From Verrucomicrobiales bacterium (GTDB taxonomy: Bacteria > Verrucomicrobiota > Verrucomicrobiia > Verrucomicrobiales > DEV007): a stretch of DNA of 40,403 bases. Below, piece after piece: positions 8,868 to 16,632 of the stretch. A model generated the notes under the pieces. The model saw only the letters and a program-made list of their open reading frames with translations. It did not search any database and was not told the DNA's origin. How positions within the stretch are numbered: position 1 is the stretch's first letter; every line of letters starts with the position of its first letter. Location of the stretch: NCBI GenBank assembly GCA_014239335.1, contig JAAZZC010000142.1:1-40403 (forward strand), given 5' to 3'. The position numbers and the translations under genes were made by a program.

Positions 8868-9689
8868 ATGTTGAGCAAAGAACAATCAAAACCCATAGCT
8901 CTCAGCATAGCAGGCTCAGATCCATCAGGAGGAGCTGGAATTCAAGCAGATATAAAAACATTCCATTCGTTGGGAGTGCATGCCTTAACAGCAGTCACAT
9001 GCATAACTTCACAAGTTCCAGGGAAAGTACTAAACATAGAACCAGTCAGCATTAAATCACTTAAATCTCAAATTGATATTTTATTTAGTGAGTACCCAAT
9101 ATCCGCAATTAAAACAGGCCTCCTATTTTCATCAGAATTAATCGAAGCGTTATTGTCATCCTTGGACGATAATAACTCAGAAGTACCTCTCATAGTTGAT
9201 CCCGTTATGGTTTCTTCTAGCGGAACACAATTGTTAAATCGTGACGCTTTAACACTTTACGTTGAAGAACTTATACCAAGATCAACGCTATATACACCTA
9301 ACTTATCTGAAGCTGCTACCCTTCTAGACATAAAACCCGAAGACATCGAAAATCCATCTGAATCCGCTCATCTATTATATAAAGAATATGGAACCCCAGT
9401 CTTACTTAAGGGGGGGCATTTTAGATCCACTAGCGCTACAGATTTTCTAGTTGATGAAACCGGAATTACAAGCTTTTCAAAGCCATTTTCAAAAAAAACA
9501 CCGGCGCATGGAACAGGCTGCACCTATTCAGCCTCTATTTGTGGCTGCATGGCAAAAGGCCTTAACCTTCATGACTCAATATTGAAATCAAAAGATTATG
9601 TCACTCAAACAATTACCCAGTCTTTTGAGCTTACGTCAGGTCACTTTTCATTAAATCACGATACCAGAAGCTATAATCCTACTCAGTGA
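8868..9689 (+). CDS. thiD: Hydroxymethylpyrimidine/phosphomethylpyrimidine kinase
   Basis: Phosphorylates HMP and HMP-P in thiamine biosynthesis. The 273 residues match the PfkB/ribokinase-like ThiD family: ALSIAGSDPSGGAGIQADIK at the start, TAVTCITSQ, the VDPVMVSSSG strand, TPNLSEA, VLLKGGHF, and the anion-hole/catalytic motif HGTGCTYSASI near residues 214-224. No TPP-riboswitch-like sequence precedes it, and other thiamine genes in the window (thiH, thiS) are 24 kb away. It is convergent with the sulfatase gene, four bases apart. A run of seven G bases (9410-9416) encodes part of the conserved KGGH motif. Confidence 0.96.
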   Translation: MLSKEQSKPIALSIAGSDPSGGAGIQADIKTFHSLGVHALTAVTCITSQVPGKVLNIEPVSIKSLKSQIDILFSEYPISAIKTGLLFSSELIEALLSSLDDNNSEVPLIVDPVMVSSSGTQLLNRDALTLYVEELIPRSTLYTPNLSEAATLLDIKPEDIENPSESAHLLYKEYGTPVLLKGGHFRSTSATDFLVDETGITSFSKPFSKKTPAHGTGCTYSASICGCMAKGLNLHDSILKSKDYVTQTITQSFELTSGHFSLNHDTRSYNPTQ

Positions 9690-9693
9690 GCTT

Positions 9694-11202
9694 CTATTTT
9701 TTCGGCAATAGTGTTATCTTCCTATCATTCGAAAGCTGTGGCCCTGGCGTAGTTCTGCCTCTCTCAACTTGAGATTCAAGTAATTGTACCATCGAAGAAA
9801 CCTTAGTGGGATGCATTCCTACTAAATTGTGTTTTTCCCTTGGATCATCTTTCAAGTTAAAGAGCTGCATGCTAGGAAACCCTTTCTTTTTTGCGTCAGA
9901 CTCTCTAGGAGCACTCCACCCACCGCTGCCTCTTGAAAGGCACAATTTCCAATCCCCTTCTCTTATAGCAAATGAACCATCTATTGAATGATTGATAATA
10001 GATTTACGATCATTTGATTTTGCCCCATTTAATAAACGAACAAGGCTAAACCCATCCTCTCCCCCTTTTGTTTTGTTTTTCTGTCCGGAAATCTCTTCTA
10101 GCGTTTTATAAATATCAGTTAAAGAAACGGTAGATTTATTCAATGTTCCCCCATCTATGCGACCGGGCCATCTCACGATCAATGGTACTCGGTGCCCTCC
10201 TTCATATATATCAGCTTTGTGCCCGCGGAATCCGCCACTCGGATCATGCCCTTTATCTTTCAATAATTTAAAATTAGCCTCAGGAGAACACCCGTTATCA
10301 CTAGTGAAAATGACCATAGTGTTTTCATCTAATCGTGTTTTACGAAGAGCCTTGAACAGTTCGCCCATGTGATAATCAATTTGCATAACAAAATCAGCAT
10401 AAGGGTTTAAACCGCTTGCTCCCTTGAATGGAGGCACTGGAACAATAGGAGTGTGAGGTGCTGGCAATGGCAAGTACAGAAAGAACCGTTGATCCTTTTT
10501 TGCTTCAGCTAAATGATTTTCTATATAATTAAATGACTTTTCAAACAGGTGAGGAAGAACCTCATTAATTTTAAAGTCAGCGCCTATTGGTCCTTTTCTG
10601 TACCAACCGTATCTGTCTTGAGATTTCGTTACTCCCTCATCCCTGTTTGGCTGCGCTGTTATCTTGCCTGTATCAACCCAAACATAAGGCGGCATGTCTA
10701 ATGAACCGCAATGGCCATAGTAGTAATCAAAACCATTTATATCAGGCCCATTCGTTACGGGTTGAGTAAAATCAATCTTATTATTCCGCTTTGCCCAATC
10801 CCAACCCAAGTGCCACTTGCCAATCATGGCAGTATTGTAACCTGCACCTTTCATAAGATGTCCCAACGTTGGGCGGTCTTTTGGTATTAAATGTTCACTT
10901 CTTCCGCTTAAAACTCCACGAGCTATTCTTGTTCTCCAACAGTAACGCCCCGTCAAAAGACCATACCGAGTTGGCGTGCAAACTGAACTTGGTGAATGAG
11001 CATCTAAGAAAGTCATTCCTTCGTTTGCCATCTTTTGCAAATGAGGAGTTTTTATTTTTGAATTAGGATTCGTTGGTGTTACGTCACCTATTCCAAGGTC
11101 ATCAGCCATAACTAAAATCACATTCGGCAATGCCCCAGGGAGAAGCTCAACCTGAGCAAGAGTGATTGCGATGAAAAAGGTCAACCTGAATCCACTATTC
11201 AT
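9694..11202 (-). CDS. Secreted S1-family sulfatase (arylsulfatase A-like)
   Basis: Type I sulfatase that hydrolyses sulfate esters, probably on marine polysaccharides. The 502 residues start with a hydrophobic signal peptide (about 1-24). They continue with PNVILVMADDLGIGD, which holds the calcium-binding Asp pair, and the formylglycine signature CTPTR at residues 75-79, with Cys75 as the residue to be modified. GKWHLG and a late FTSDNG block are also present. No sulfatase-maturing enzyme gene is visible in the window. A predicted promoter with a foldable leader lies upstream (see the elements at 11277-11385). Substrate and subfamily need a SulfAtlas comparison; sugar rather than steroid sulfate is inferred from context. 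Confidence 0.94.
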   Translation of the reverse strand: MNSGFRLTFFIAITLAQVELLPGALPNVILVMADDLGIGDVTPTNPNSKIKTPHLQKMANEGMTFLDAHSPSSVCTPTRYGLLTGRYCWRTRIARGVLSGRSEHLIPKDRPTLGHLMKGAGYNTAMIGKWHLGWDWAKRNNKIDFTQPVTNGPDINGFDYYYGHCGSLDMPPYVWVDTGKITAQPNRDEGVTKSQDRYGWYRKGPIGADFKINEVLPHLFEKSFNYIENHLAEAKKDQRFFLYLPLPAPHTPIVPVPPFKGASGLNPYADFVMQIDYHMGELFKALRKTRLDENTMVIFTSDNGCSPEANFKLLKDKGHDPSGGFRGHKADIYEGGHRVPLIVRWPGRIDGGTLNKSTVSLTDIYKTLEEISGQKNKTKGGEDGFSLVRLLNGAKSNDRKSIINHSIDGSFAIREGDWKLCLSRGSGGWSAPRESDAKKKGFPSMQLFNLKDDPREKHNLVGMHPTKVSSMVQLLESQVERGRTTPGPQLSNDRKITLLPKK

Positions 11203-11246
11203 GATTCAAGTAAACTACCGCTAATAAAAAATGCGAACCCAATTGT

Positions 11247-11262
11247 TTGGTATATGGACCAA
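11247..11262 (-). promoter_or_regulatory. Short hairpin/palindrome in sulfatase leader
   Basis: TTGGT (11247-11251) and ACCAA (11258-11262) form a five-base-pair inverted repeat around six bases. On the minus strand it follows the larger foldable element and precedes a T-rich stretch about 20 bases before the sulfatase start. The downstream arm could instead pair with a nearby TTGG, so two exclusive hairpins are possible. This could be an operator, part of an RNA switch, or chance in AT-rich DNA. Confidence 0.3.
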
Positions 11263-11276
11263 TGATTTTAAAATTC

Positions 11277-11345
11277 GGTTACCTTGCCCTGAAGCTGGTG
11301 CAGTCGGGAAATCGATGCACGTCCTAGTCAACTGGCCAAGGAACC
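11277..11345 (-). promoter_or_regulatory. Candidate structured RNA leader upstream of sulfatase gene
   Basis: A 69-base GC-richer island inside a very AT-rich intergenic region. The ends pair: 11277-11280 with 11342-11345 and 11282-11286 with 11337-11341, leaving one bulged base; the stem continues past a mismatch with two further G-C pairs. A second hairpin sits inside: 11298-11302 pairs with 11316-11320, and 11304-11306 with 11313-11315, around a six-base loop with one bulge. The minus strand is chosen because a good promoter (11357-11385) would start RNA at about 11350, five bases before the element. It does not match any riboswitch consensus I can recall. It could also be a small RNA or a DNA-level element. 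Confidence 0.45.
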
Positions 11346-11356
11346 TACTAATTTCA

Positions 11357-11385
11357 ATTATATTAGTATCGTGAAATCCAATCAA
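11357..11385 (-). promoter_or_regulatory. Predicted sigma70-type promoter for sulfatase transcript
   Basis: On the minus strand, TTGATT (complement of 11380-11385) and TATAAT (complement of 11357-11362) are separated by exactly 17 bases. The predicted start is near 11350, giving a leader of about 148 bases before the sulfatase ATG. The -10 hexamer is a perfect consensus, but the region is AT-rich, so chance matches are possible. Confidence 0.5.
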
Positions 11386-11491
11386 TCCAATTATTGATTA
11401 ATAATCTAAATAATTAATAATTCTTCTTAATATTTAATATATTCTTGATATCAATCTACCTAATATTCCATCATCTCGATGGATCAATAAC

Positions 11492-11518
11492 TTGAGACTT
11501 TGTATGGCATACTATAAT
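11492..11518 (+). promoter_or_regulatory. Predicted promoter for Gfo/Idh/MocA gene
   Basis: TTGAGA (11492-11497) and TATAAT (11513-11518) lie 15 bases apart, with a TAC just before the -10. The predicted start at about 11525 leaves a 21-base leader before the ATG at 11546, which has no Shine-Dalgarno sequence. The spacing is short, so the -35 is less certain than the -10. Confidence 0.45.
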
Positions 11519-11545
11519 TTAATTTGTTAAGTAATTATCAATCAC

Positions 11546-13018
11546 ATGAAACAACCTACCCGTAGAAAATTTATAAAGGGCTCGCTATATGGCGCAGCCG
11601 GAACAAGTACATTCTGCAGTCTTCCTGCAAAAGCCAAAGTAAAAGGTGCCAATACTGATGTGCGCGTTGCCGTAGTTGGAGTTGGAGGGCGTGGAGGCGG
11701 TCACGTTAATGCATGCATAGGTAACAAAAAAGTTAGGGTAACAGGTGTGTGTGATGCTGATTACAAACGTAATGAGGCTAACGCGAACCGCGTAAAGGAT
11801 AAGCAAGGATCAAAGCCCAAACAGTACGAAGATTATAGAGAATTGTGCACTGATAAAAACATTGATGCGGTTATGATTGCTACCCCAAATCATCTTCACT
11901 CGTTGGTTGCAATACTAGCTGCTCAAAATGGGAAACACGTATATGTAGAAAAGCCAGTTTCACATAATATATGGGAAGGCCGGAAGTTAGTCGAAGCCTC
12001 AATTAAATACGGTAAACAAGGAGTTATTGTTCAACACGGAATGCAACGCCGCTCAGATTCAGGATGGCGTGAAGTAATGGAGTGGATAAAAGACAAGCCA
12101 TTAGGAGAGATGATCGTAAGTAGAGGCTTTTGCTATAAACCAAGAAAGAGTATCGGCAAAGTACAAGAGCCCAAACAGCCACCAGCAGAAATCAATTACG
12201 ACTTATGGTCCGGGCCTAGACAAATTTTACCTATACGACGTGATCGATTCCATTATGATTGGCACTGGCAACGCCAATACGGCAACGGGGACATTGGAAA
12301 CCAAGGTCCTCACCAAATGGATGTAGCGAGATGGGCATTAGGTCAGGAAAAATGTGCTCCTAATGTATTAAGCATTGGCGGAAGGTTTGGTTATGACGAT
12401 GATGGCGACACTGCAAATACGCAAATCGCATTCTTTGACTACAAGCCAGTACCTTTAATTTTTGAAGTTCGTGGACTCCCTGAAAAAGGACTCGATTGGG
12501 GCAAGGGCATGTCCAATTACAAAGGGGCTAGAGTAGGAAATGTCATTGAGTTTGAAGGTGGTTACATAAGTGAATCCAAAGCATATGATAACAAAGGAAA
12601 GAGTATTAAGAAATTCGGAATAACAAATGGGCGAGGCCATTTTGAAAACTGGATTGCTTCCATTGAAGAAGGGATCAAGGAAGGCAATCATGAACATGAA
12701 CTTTCAGCTCACACTGGCCACATTTCCGCAGCATTAGGTCATATGGCGAATATCTCCTATTACATTGGCAAAAACTCCACACCTCAAGCCTGCAAAGAAT
12801 CCTTAAAAGGCGACAAAATGAAAGAAGAAGTATTCAACAGATTCGCTCAACACCTTGAAAATAACGGCATCAACATAGAAAAGACAAAAACAACTTTGGG
12901 GCCACTATTAAATTTTAACCCTGACAAAGAACAATTCACCGGAGACCTTTCTGAACAAGCCAATGAACTAGTAAAGGGAGATTACAGGAAAGGATTTAGA
13001 ATTCCCGAATCTGTTTAA
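11546..13018 (+). CDS. Tat-exported Gfo/Idh/MocA-family oxidoreductase
   Basis: NAD(P)-dependent sugar or polyol oxidoreductase family. The 490 residues begin with a twin-arginine signal (TRRKFIKGS, Arg6-Arg7, then a short hydrophobic stretch and a PAKA cleavage-like site), so it should be exported folded with its cofactor. The Rossmann motif VAVVGVGGRGGGH follows, then IATPNHLHS and the catalytic-type motif EKPVSHN (Glu135-Lys136-Pro137). GDIGNQGPHQMDVARWAL is typical of the long Verrucomicrobial/planctomycete exported subgroup. It is divergent from the sulfatase gene, which suggests a shared role in breakdown of sulfated sugars. A strong hairpin terminator follows. The substrate is unknown. 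Confidence 0.9.
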   Translation: MKQPTRRKFIKGSLYGAAGTSTFCSLPAKAKVKGANTDVRVAVVGVGGRGGGHVNACIGNKKVRVTGVCDADYKRNEANANRVKDKQGSKPKQYEDYRELCTDKNIDAVMIATPNHLHSLVAILAAQNGKHVYVEKPVSHNIWEGRKLVEASIKYGKQGVIVQHGMQRRSDSGWREVMEWIKDKPLGEMIVSRGFCYKPRKSIGKVQEPKQPPAEINYDLWSGPRQILPIRRDRFHYDWHWQRQYGNGDIGNQGPHQMDVARWALGQEKCAPNVLSIGGRFGYDDDGDTANTQIAFFDYKPVPLIFEVRGLPEKGLDWGKGMSNYKGARVGNVIEFEGGYISESKAYDNKGKSIKKFGITNGRGHFENWIASIEEGIKEGNHEHELSAHTGHISAALGHMANISYYIGKNSTPQACKESLKGDKMKEEVFNRFAQHLENNGINIEKTKTTLGPLLNFNPDKEQFTGDLSEQANELVKGDYRKGFRIPESV

Positions 13019-13041
13019 ATTTATACACTAGTCATATGAAT

Positions 13042-13077
13042 TTCTGGGGGTGATATCAATCACTCCTAGAATTGTTT
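13042..13077 (+). terminator. Rho-independent terminator after Gfo/Idh gene
   Basis: A 13-pair stem (13042-13054 with 13059-13071, including two G-U pairs) closes a four-base ATCA loop and is followed by TTGTTT. It lies 23 bases after the stop codon. The U tract is interrupted, so termination strength is uncertain. Confidence 0.65.
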
Positions 13078-13087
13078 AAGAAACAAT
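13071..13087. repeat. Perfect inverted repeat upstream of pyc
   Basis: ATTGTTT (13071-13077) and AAACAAT (13081-13087) form a 7+7 perfect inverted repeat around AAG. It overlaps the tail of the terminator hairpin and lies 68 bases before the pyruvate carboxylase start. It could be an operator for pyc or an extension of the terminator. Confidence 0.4.
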
Positions 13088-13154
13088 AATCACCTACAGT
13101 TTCCTTCATTCATTAGTTTGAAGTAAGCTCGGCTCATATCCTCCAAAAAATTAA

Positions 13155-16100
13155 ATGACCGACGCCAAAGAAGCAACACGCCGGCCAATAAAAAAACTAT
13201 TAGCCGCAAACCGAAGCGAGATAGCAACACGGATATTCAGAGGCGCCACAGAACTCGGCCTCAACACGGTCGCTATATTTGCTGAAGAGGATCGCTTTTG
13301 CATGCATCGGTTCAAAGCAGATGAAGCCTATAAATTACGCAAAGAAAAAGGACCTGTAGGCGCTTACTTAGATATAGAAGGGATTATCGCTATTGCCAAA
13401 GAGCGTAATGTCGATGCCATTCATCCTGGATATGGATTTTTATCTGAAAATGCTGAATTCGCTACAAAGTGTAAAGAAAATGATATTATCTTTGTTGGAC
13501 CTAGGTCCGAAGTGCTGGCAGGAATGGGCGATAAGATTGCAGCAAGAAAACAAGCAGCAGAACTAGATATCCCAACTCTTGCAGGAAACTCTGATCCAAT
13601 TAAGGATAAGGACGAGGCCATCGAGATTGCTCGAAGAATTGGATTCCCATTAATAATTAAAGCTGCATTTGGTGGCGGAGGCAGAGGGATGCGAGTTGTA
13701 AATGATGAGAAAGCATTACCTGACCTCCTTAATGAAGCTCAGACCGAAGCTCTTAATGCTTTTGGAGATGACTCAGTTTTCATAGAACGATTCGTCAAAA
13801 GCGCAAAACACATAGAAGTACAAATTATCGGGGACCAGCACGGCAACGTTGTTCACCTACATGAAAGAGATTGCTCCGTTCAAAGGAGACATCAAAAGGT
13901 TATTGAAATTGCACCTTCAATTAACATTTCTGATAAAATCAGAGAAGACCTATGCTCAGCCGCAGTAAAAATTGCCGAATCCATCAAATACGACAATGCG
14001 GGAACTGTAGAATTCTTAGTAGATACAGATTCTCATGAATGGTTCTTCATTGAAATGAACCCAAGAATTCAAGTAGAACATACTGTCACTGAAGAAATCA
14101 CAAACATTGACATTGTTAGAACTCAAATATTAATCGCTCAGGGACATGAACTGCACTCCAAAGAGGTTGCCATGCCCAGCCAAGAAAACATTGATAGAAA
14201 TGGGGTAGCCGTCCAATGCCGAATCACAACAGAAGACCCAGAAAACAAATTTACACCTGACACAGGCAAGATTCTAACCTACCGATCCGCTTCGGGTCAT
14301 GGAATCAGACTAGATGGCGGTCTAGGAACCACTGGGGCCACAGTAACGCCATTTTATGACTCAATGTTAGTCAAGCTTACAACGCATGCACCTACATTTG
14401 ATATTGCAATACAAAGAGTAAGAAGAGCTCTGAGAGAATTTAGAATACGAGGTGTTAAAACAAATATCCCGTTTCTATTAAACGTCATTAACAATGATAA
14501 ATTCAGCTCTGGCAATGCTACGACAAGGCTAATTGATACGACCCCCTCCCTATTTGACTTCAAGCCTAGGAAGGACCGAGCCACAAAACTTCTCAATTTT
14601 CTAGGCGATGTGATCGTTAACGGTAACCCAAATGCTAAAGATCAGACCCCTTTAAAAACACTAGAAGAAGTACGAGCCCCCGATACAGATACAAAGGAAC
14701 AAAGACCTACGGGGACAAAGAATTTACTCAACGAACTTGGTCCCGAAAAGTTCTCTGAATGGATATTAGAACAGAAAGAACTCCTCATTACCGACACGAC
14801 TCTCCGTGACGCTCATCAATCACTATTAGCAACACGAGTAAGAAGCTATGACATGCTTGCCATAGCCGATGCAATCGCAAGAAAAACTCCTTCACTTTTT
14901 TCTCTTGAGATGTGGGGAGGAGCCACATTTGACTCCTCAATGAGATTCCTGAAAGAGGACCCTTGGCAAAGACTCACACAACTGAGAGAGAAAGTGCCCA
15001 ATATCCTTTTCCAAATGCTCTTCCGCGGATCCAATGCGGTTGGATATTCAAATTATCCCGACAACGTTGTTAAAGGCTTTGTCCATCATGCAGCGGAACG
15101 GGGAATGGATATATTTCGAGTCTTTGATTCGCTCAACTACACTCCTAACATGAAAGCGGCAATGGAAGCGGTCCGTGAAACTAATAGCTCAGTTTGTGAA
15201 GCTGCAATTTGCTATACAGGGGATATTCTAGATGAAAAAAAAGACAAATATTCATTAAAATATTACGTTGATTTAGCCCACGAATTAAAGCTCATGGGAG
15301 CACACATCTTGTGCATTAAAGATATGGCAGGTCTTTGCCGACCATACGCAGCAGAAAAGCTAGTAAGAACACTCAAAGAAGAAGTAGGCCTCCCTATACA
15401 TTTCCATACACACGACACAAGCGGCATCAACGCCTCCTCAATATTGAAAGCCTCTGAAGCTGGAGTTGACATAGCTGACGCCGCACTTTCTTCAATGTCT
15501 GGATCAACCAGCCAGCCATGTCTAAATTCCATTGTCGCTGCATTAAAGAATACCGAAAGAGAATCTTCACTTAATCTCCAGGCACTTAATGAATTCTCAG
15601 ATTATTGGGAGGGAGTTAGAAAGTTCTACTTCCCATTTGACACATCTCCACCTCACGGCACTGCTGAAGTATATTTACACGAAATGCCCGGGGGCCAATT
15701 CACCAACCTCAAAGAACAAGCAGAAGCCATGGGTTTGGGGTCCCGCTGGCCAGAAATAGCGCAATGTTATGCTGAAGTAAATGCCCTCTTTGGAGACATC
15801 GTCAAAGTAACACCTTCAAGCAAAGTCGTCGGTGATATGACAATGTTTTTAGTAACACAAGGCATCAGCCCCGCTGATGTAATCAACCTTCCTAAAGGAA
15901 CAGCATTCCCAGAATCTGTTGTTGATATGCTTGGAGGTGGATTAGGTCAACCTATCGGCGGGTGGCCTGCAGAAGTTCAAAAAGTCATCCTTGGAGATAA
16001 AGATCCAATAACTGACAGACCTGGCGACCATGCAAATGAAGTAAATCTTGATACAATACGGGAAGAGTTAAAGGCTCACATAAATCGAAACCCGACCGAG

Positions 16101-16625
16101 GATGAGGTTTGGAGTTATTTAATGTATCCACAGGTTTTCCTCGATTTCATAGAAAGTAACAACGAATTCAGCGACCTCAGCGTATTACCTACGCCTGCAT
16201 ATTTTTATGGAGCGCAAATTGGTGAAGAAATCAGCATAGATATCGAAGTTGGCAAAACGCTGTTCGTCAAACTTATCAATGTCGGTGAACCTGATGAAAA
16301 TGCTAACCGCAATGTAATATTCGAGCTTAACGGTTCATCACGGCATGCCTTAGTCACTGACAGAACACTTACCCCTACAGCAATATCACGAAAAAAAGCT
16401 GACAAAGCTGATCTAAGCCAACTCGGAGCCCCAATGCCAGGCCTCGTCGCTGAACTCAATGTCAGCATAGGCAATAAAGTCGAAGAAGGTGACTCTCTAT
16501 TAACATTAGAAGCAATGAAAATGTACACAACAGTGTCCTCTCCTCACTCAGGGACCGTAGAATCAATTGAAGTCTCTTCAGGCGACAATGTTGAAACCGG
16601 TGATTTACTTCTTGTTATTGCTTAG
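13155..16625 (+). CDS. pyc: Pyruvate carboxylase, single-chain
   Basis: Biotin enzyme that carboxylates pyruvate to oxaloacetate to replenish the TCA cycle. The 1156 residues contain all parts in order. The biotin carboxylase domain spans about 10-460 (GFGGGGRGMRVV-like ATP-grasp glycine loop written here as AAFGGGGRGMR, and FIEMNPRIQVEH). The carboxyltransferase barrel starts near 543 (LLITDTTLRDAHQS), and the PYC allosteric/tetramerisation region lies between them and after the barrel. The C-terminal biotinyl domain has Lys1122 in LEAMKM, 35 residues before the end. No Shine-Dalgarno sequence precedes the ATG. Its biotin ligase is not in the window. The gene is convergent with the giant gene, seven bases apart. 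Confidence 0.97.
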   Translation: MTDAKEATRRPIKKLLAANRSEIATRIFRGATELGLNTVAIFAEEDRFCMHRFKADEAYKLRKEKGPVGAYLDIEGIIAIAKERNVDAIHPGYGFLSENAEFATKCKENDIIFVGPRSEVLAGMGDKIAARKQAAELDIPTLAGNSDPIKDKDEAIEIARRIGFPLIIKAAFGGGGRGMRVVNDEKALPDLLNEAQTEALNAFGDDSVFIERFVKSAKHIEVQIIGDQHGNVVHLHERDCSVQRRHQKVIEIAPSINISDKIREDLCSAAVKIAESIKYDNAGTVEFLVDTDSHEWFFIEMNPRIQVEHTVTEEITNIDIVRTQILIAQGHELHSKEVAMPSQENIDRNGVAVQCRITTEDPENKFTPDTGKILTYRSASGHGIRLDGGLGTTGATVTPFYDSMLVKLTTHAPTFDIAIQRVRRALREFRIRGVKTNIPFLLNVINNDKFSSGNATTRLIDTTPSLFDFKPRKDRATKLLNFLGDVIVNGNPNAKDQTPLKTLEEVRAPDTDTKEQRPTGTKNLLNELGPEKFSEWILEQKELLITDTTLRDAHQSLLATRVRSYDMLAIADAIARKTPSLFSLEMWGGATFDSSMRFLKEDPWQRLTQLREKVPNILFQMLFRGSNAVGYSNYPDNVVKGFVHHAAERGMDIFRVFDSLNYTPNMKAAMEAVRETNSSVCEAAICYTGDILDEKKDKYSLKYYVDLAHELKLMGAHILCIKDMAGLCRPYAAEKLVRTLKEEVGLPIHFHTHDTSGINASSILKASEAGVDIADAALSSMSGSTSQPCLNSIVAALKNTERESSLNLQALNEFSDYWEGVRKFYFPFDTSPPHGTAEVYLHEMPGGQFTNLKEQAEAMGLGSRWPEIAQCYAEVNALFGDIVKVTPSSKVVGDMTMFLVTQGISPADVINLPKGTAFPESVVDMLGGGLGQPIGGWPAEVQKVILGDKDPITDRPGDHANEVNLDTIREELKAHINRNPTEDEVWSYLMYPQVFLDFIESNNEFSDLSVLPTPAYFYGAQIGEEISIDIEVGKTLFVKLINVGEPDENANRNVIFELNGSSRHALVTDRTLTPTAISRKKADKADLSQLGAPMPGLVAELNVSIGNKVEEGDSLLTLEAMKMYTTVSSPHSGTVESIEVSSGDNVETGDLLLVIA

Positions 16626-16632
16626 TAATTTC

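Noticed and set aside
9410-9416. G7 run in thiD as a slippage site
   Set aside because: The run encodes the conserved KGGH motif, so selection on the protein explains it.
11277-11345. A tRNA or cobalamin/SAM riboswitch at the foldable element
   Set aside because: No T-arm GTTCRA, no cloverleaf spacing, and no match to the conserved cores of those riboswitches.
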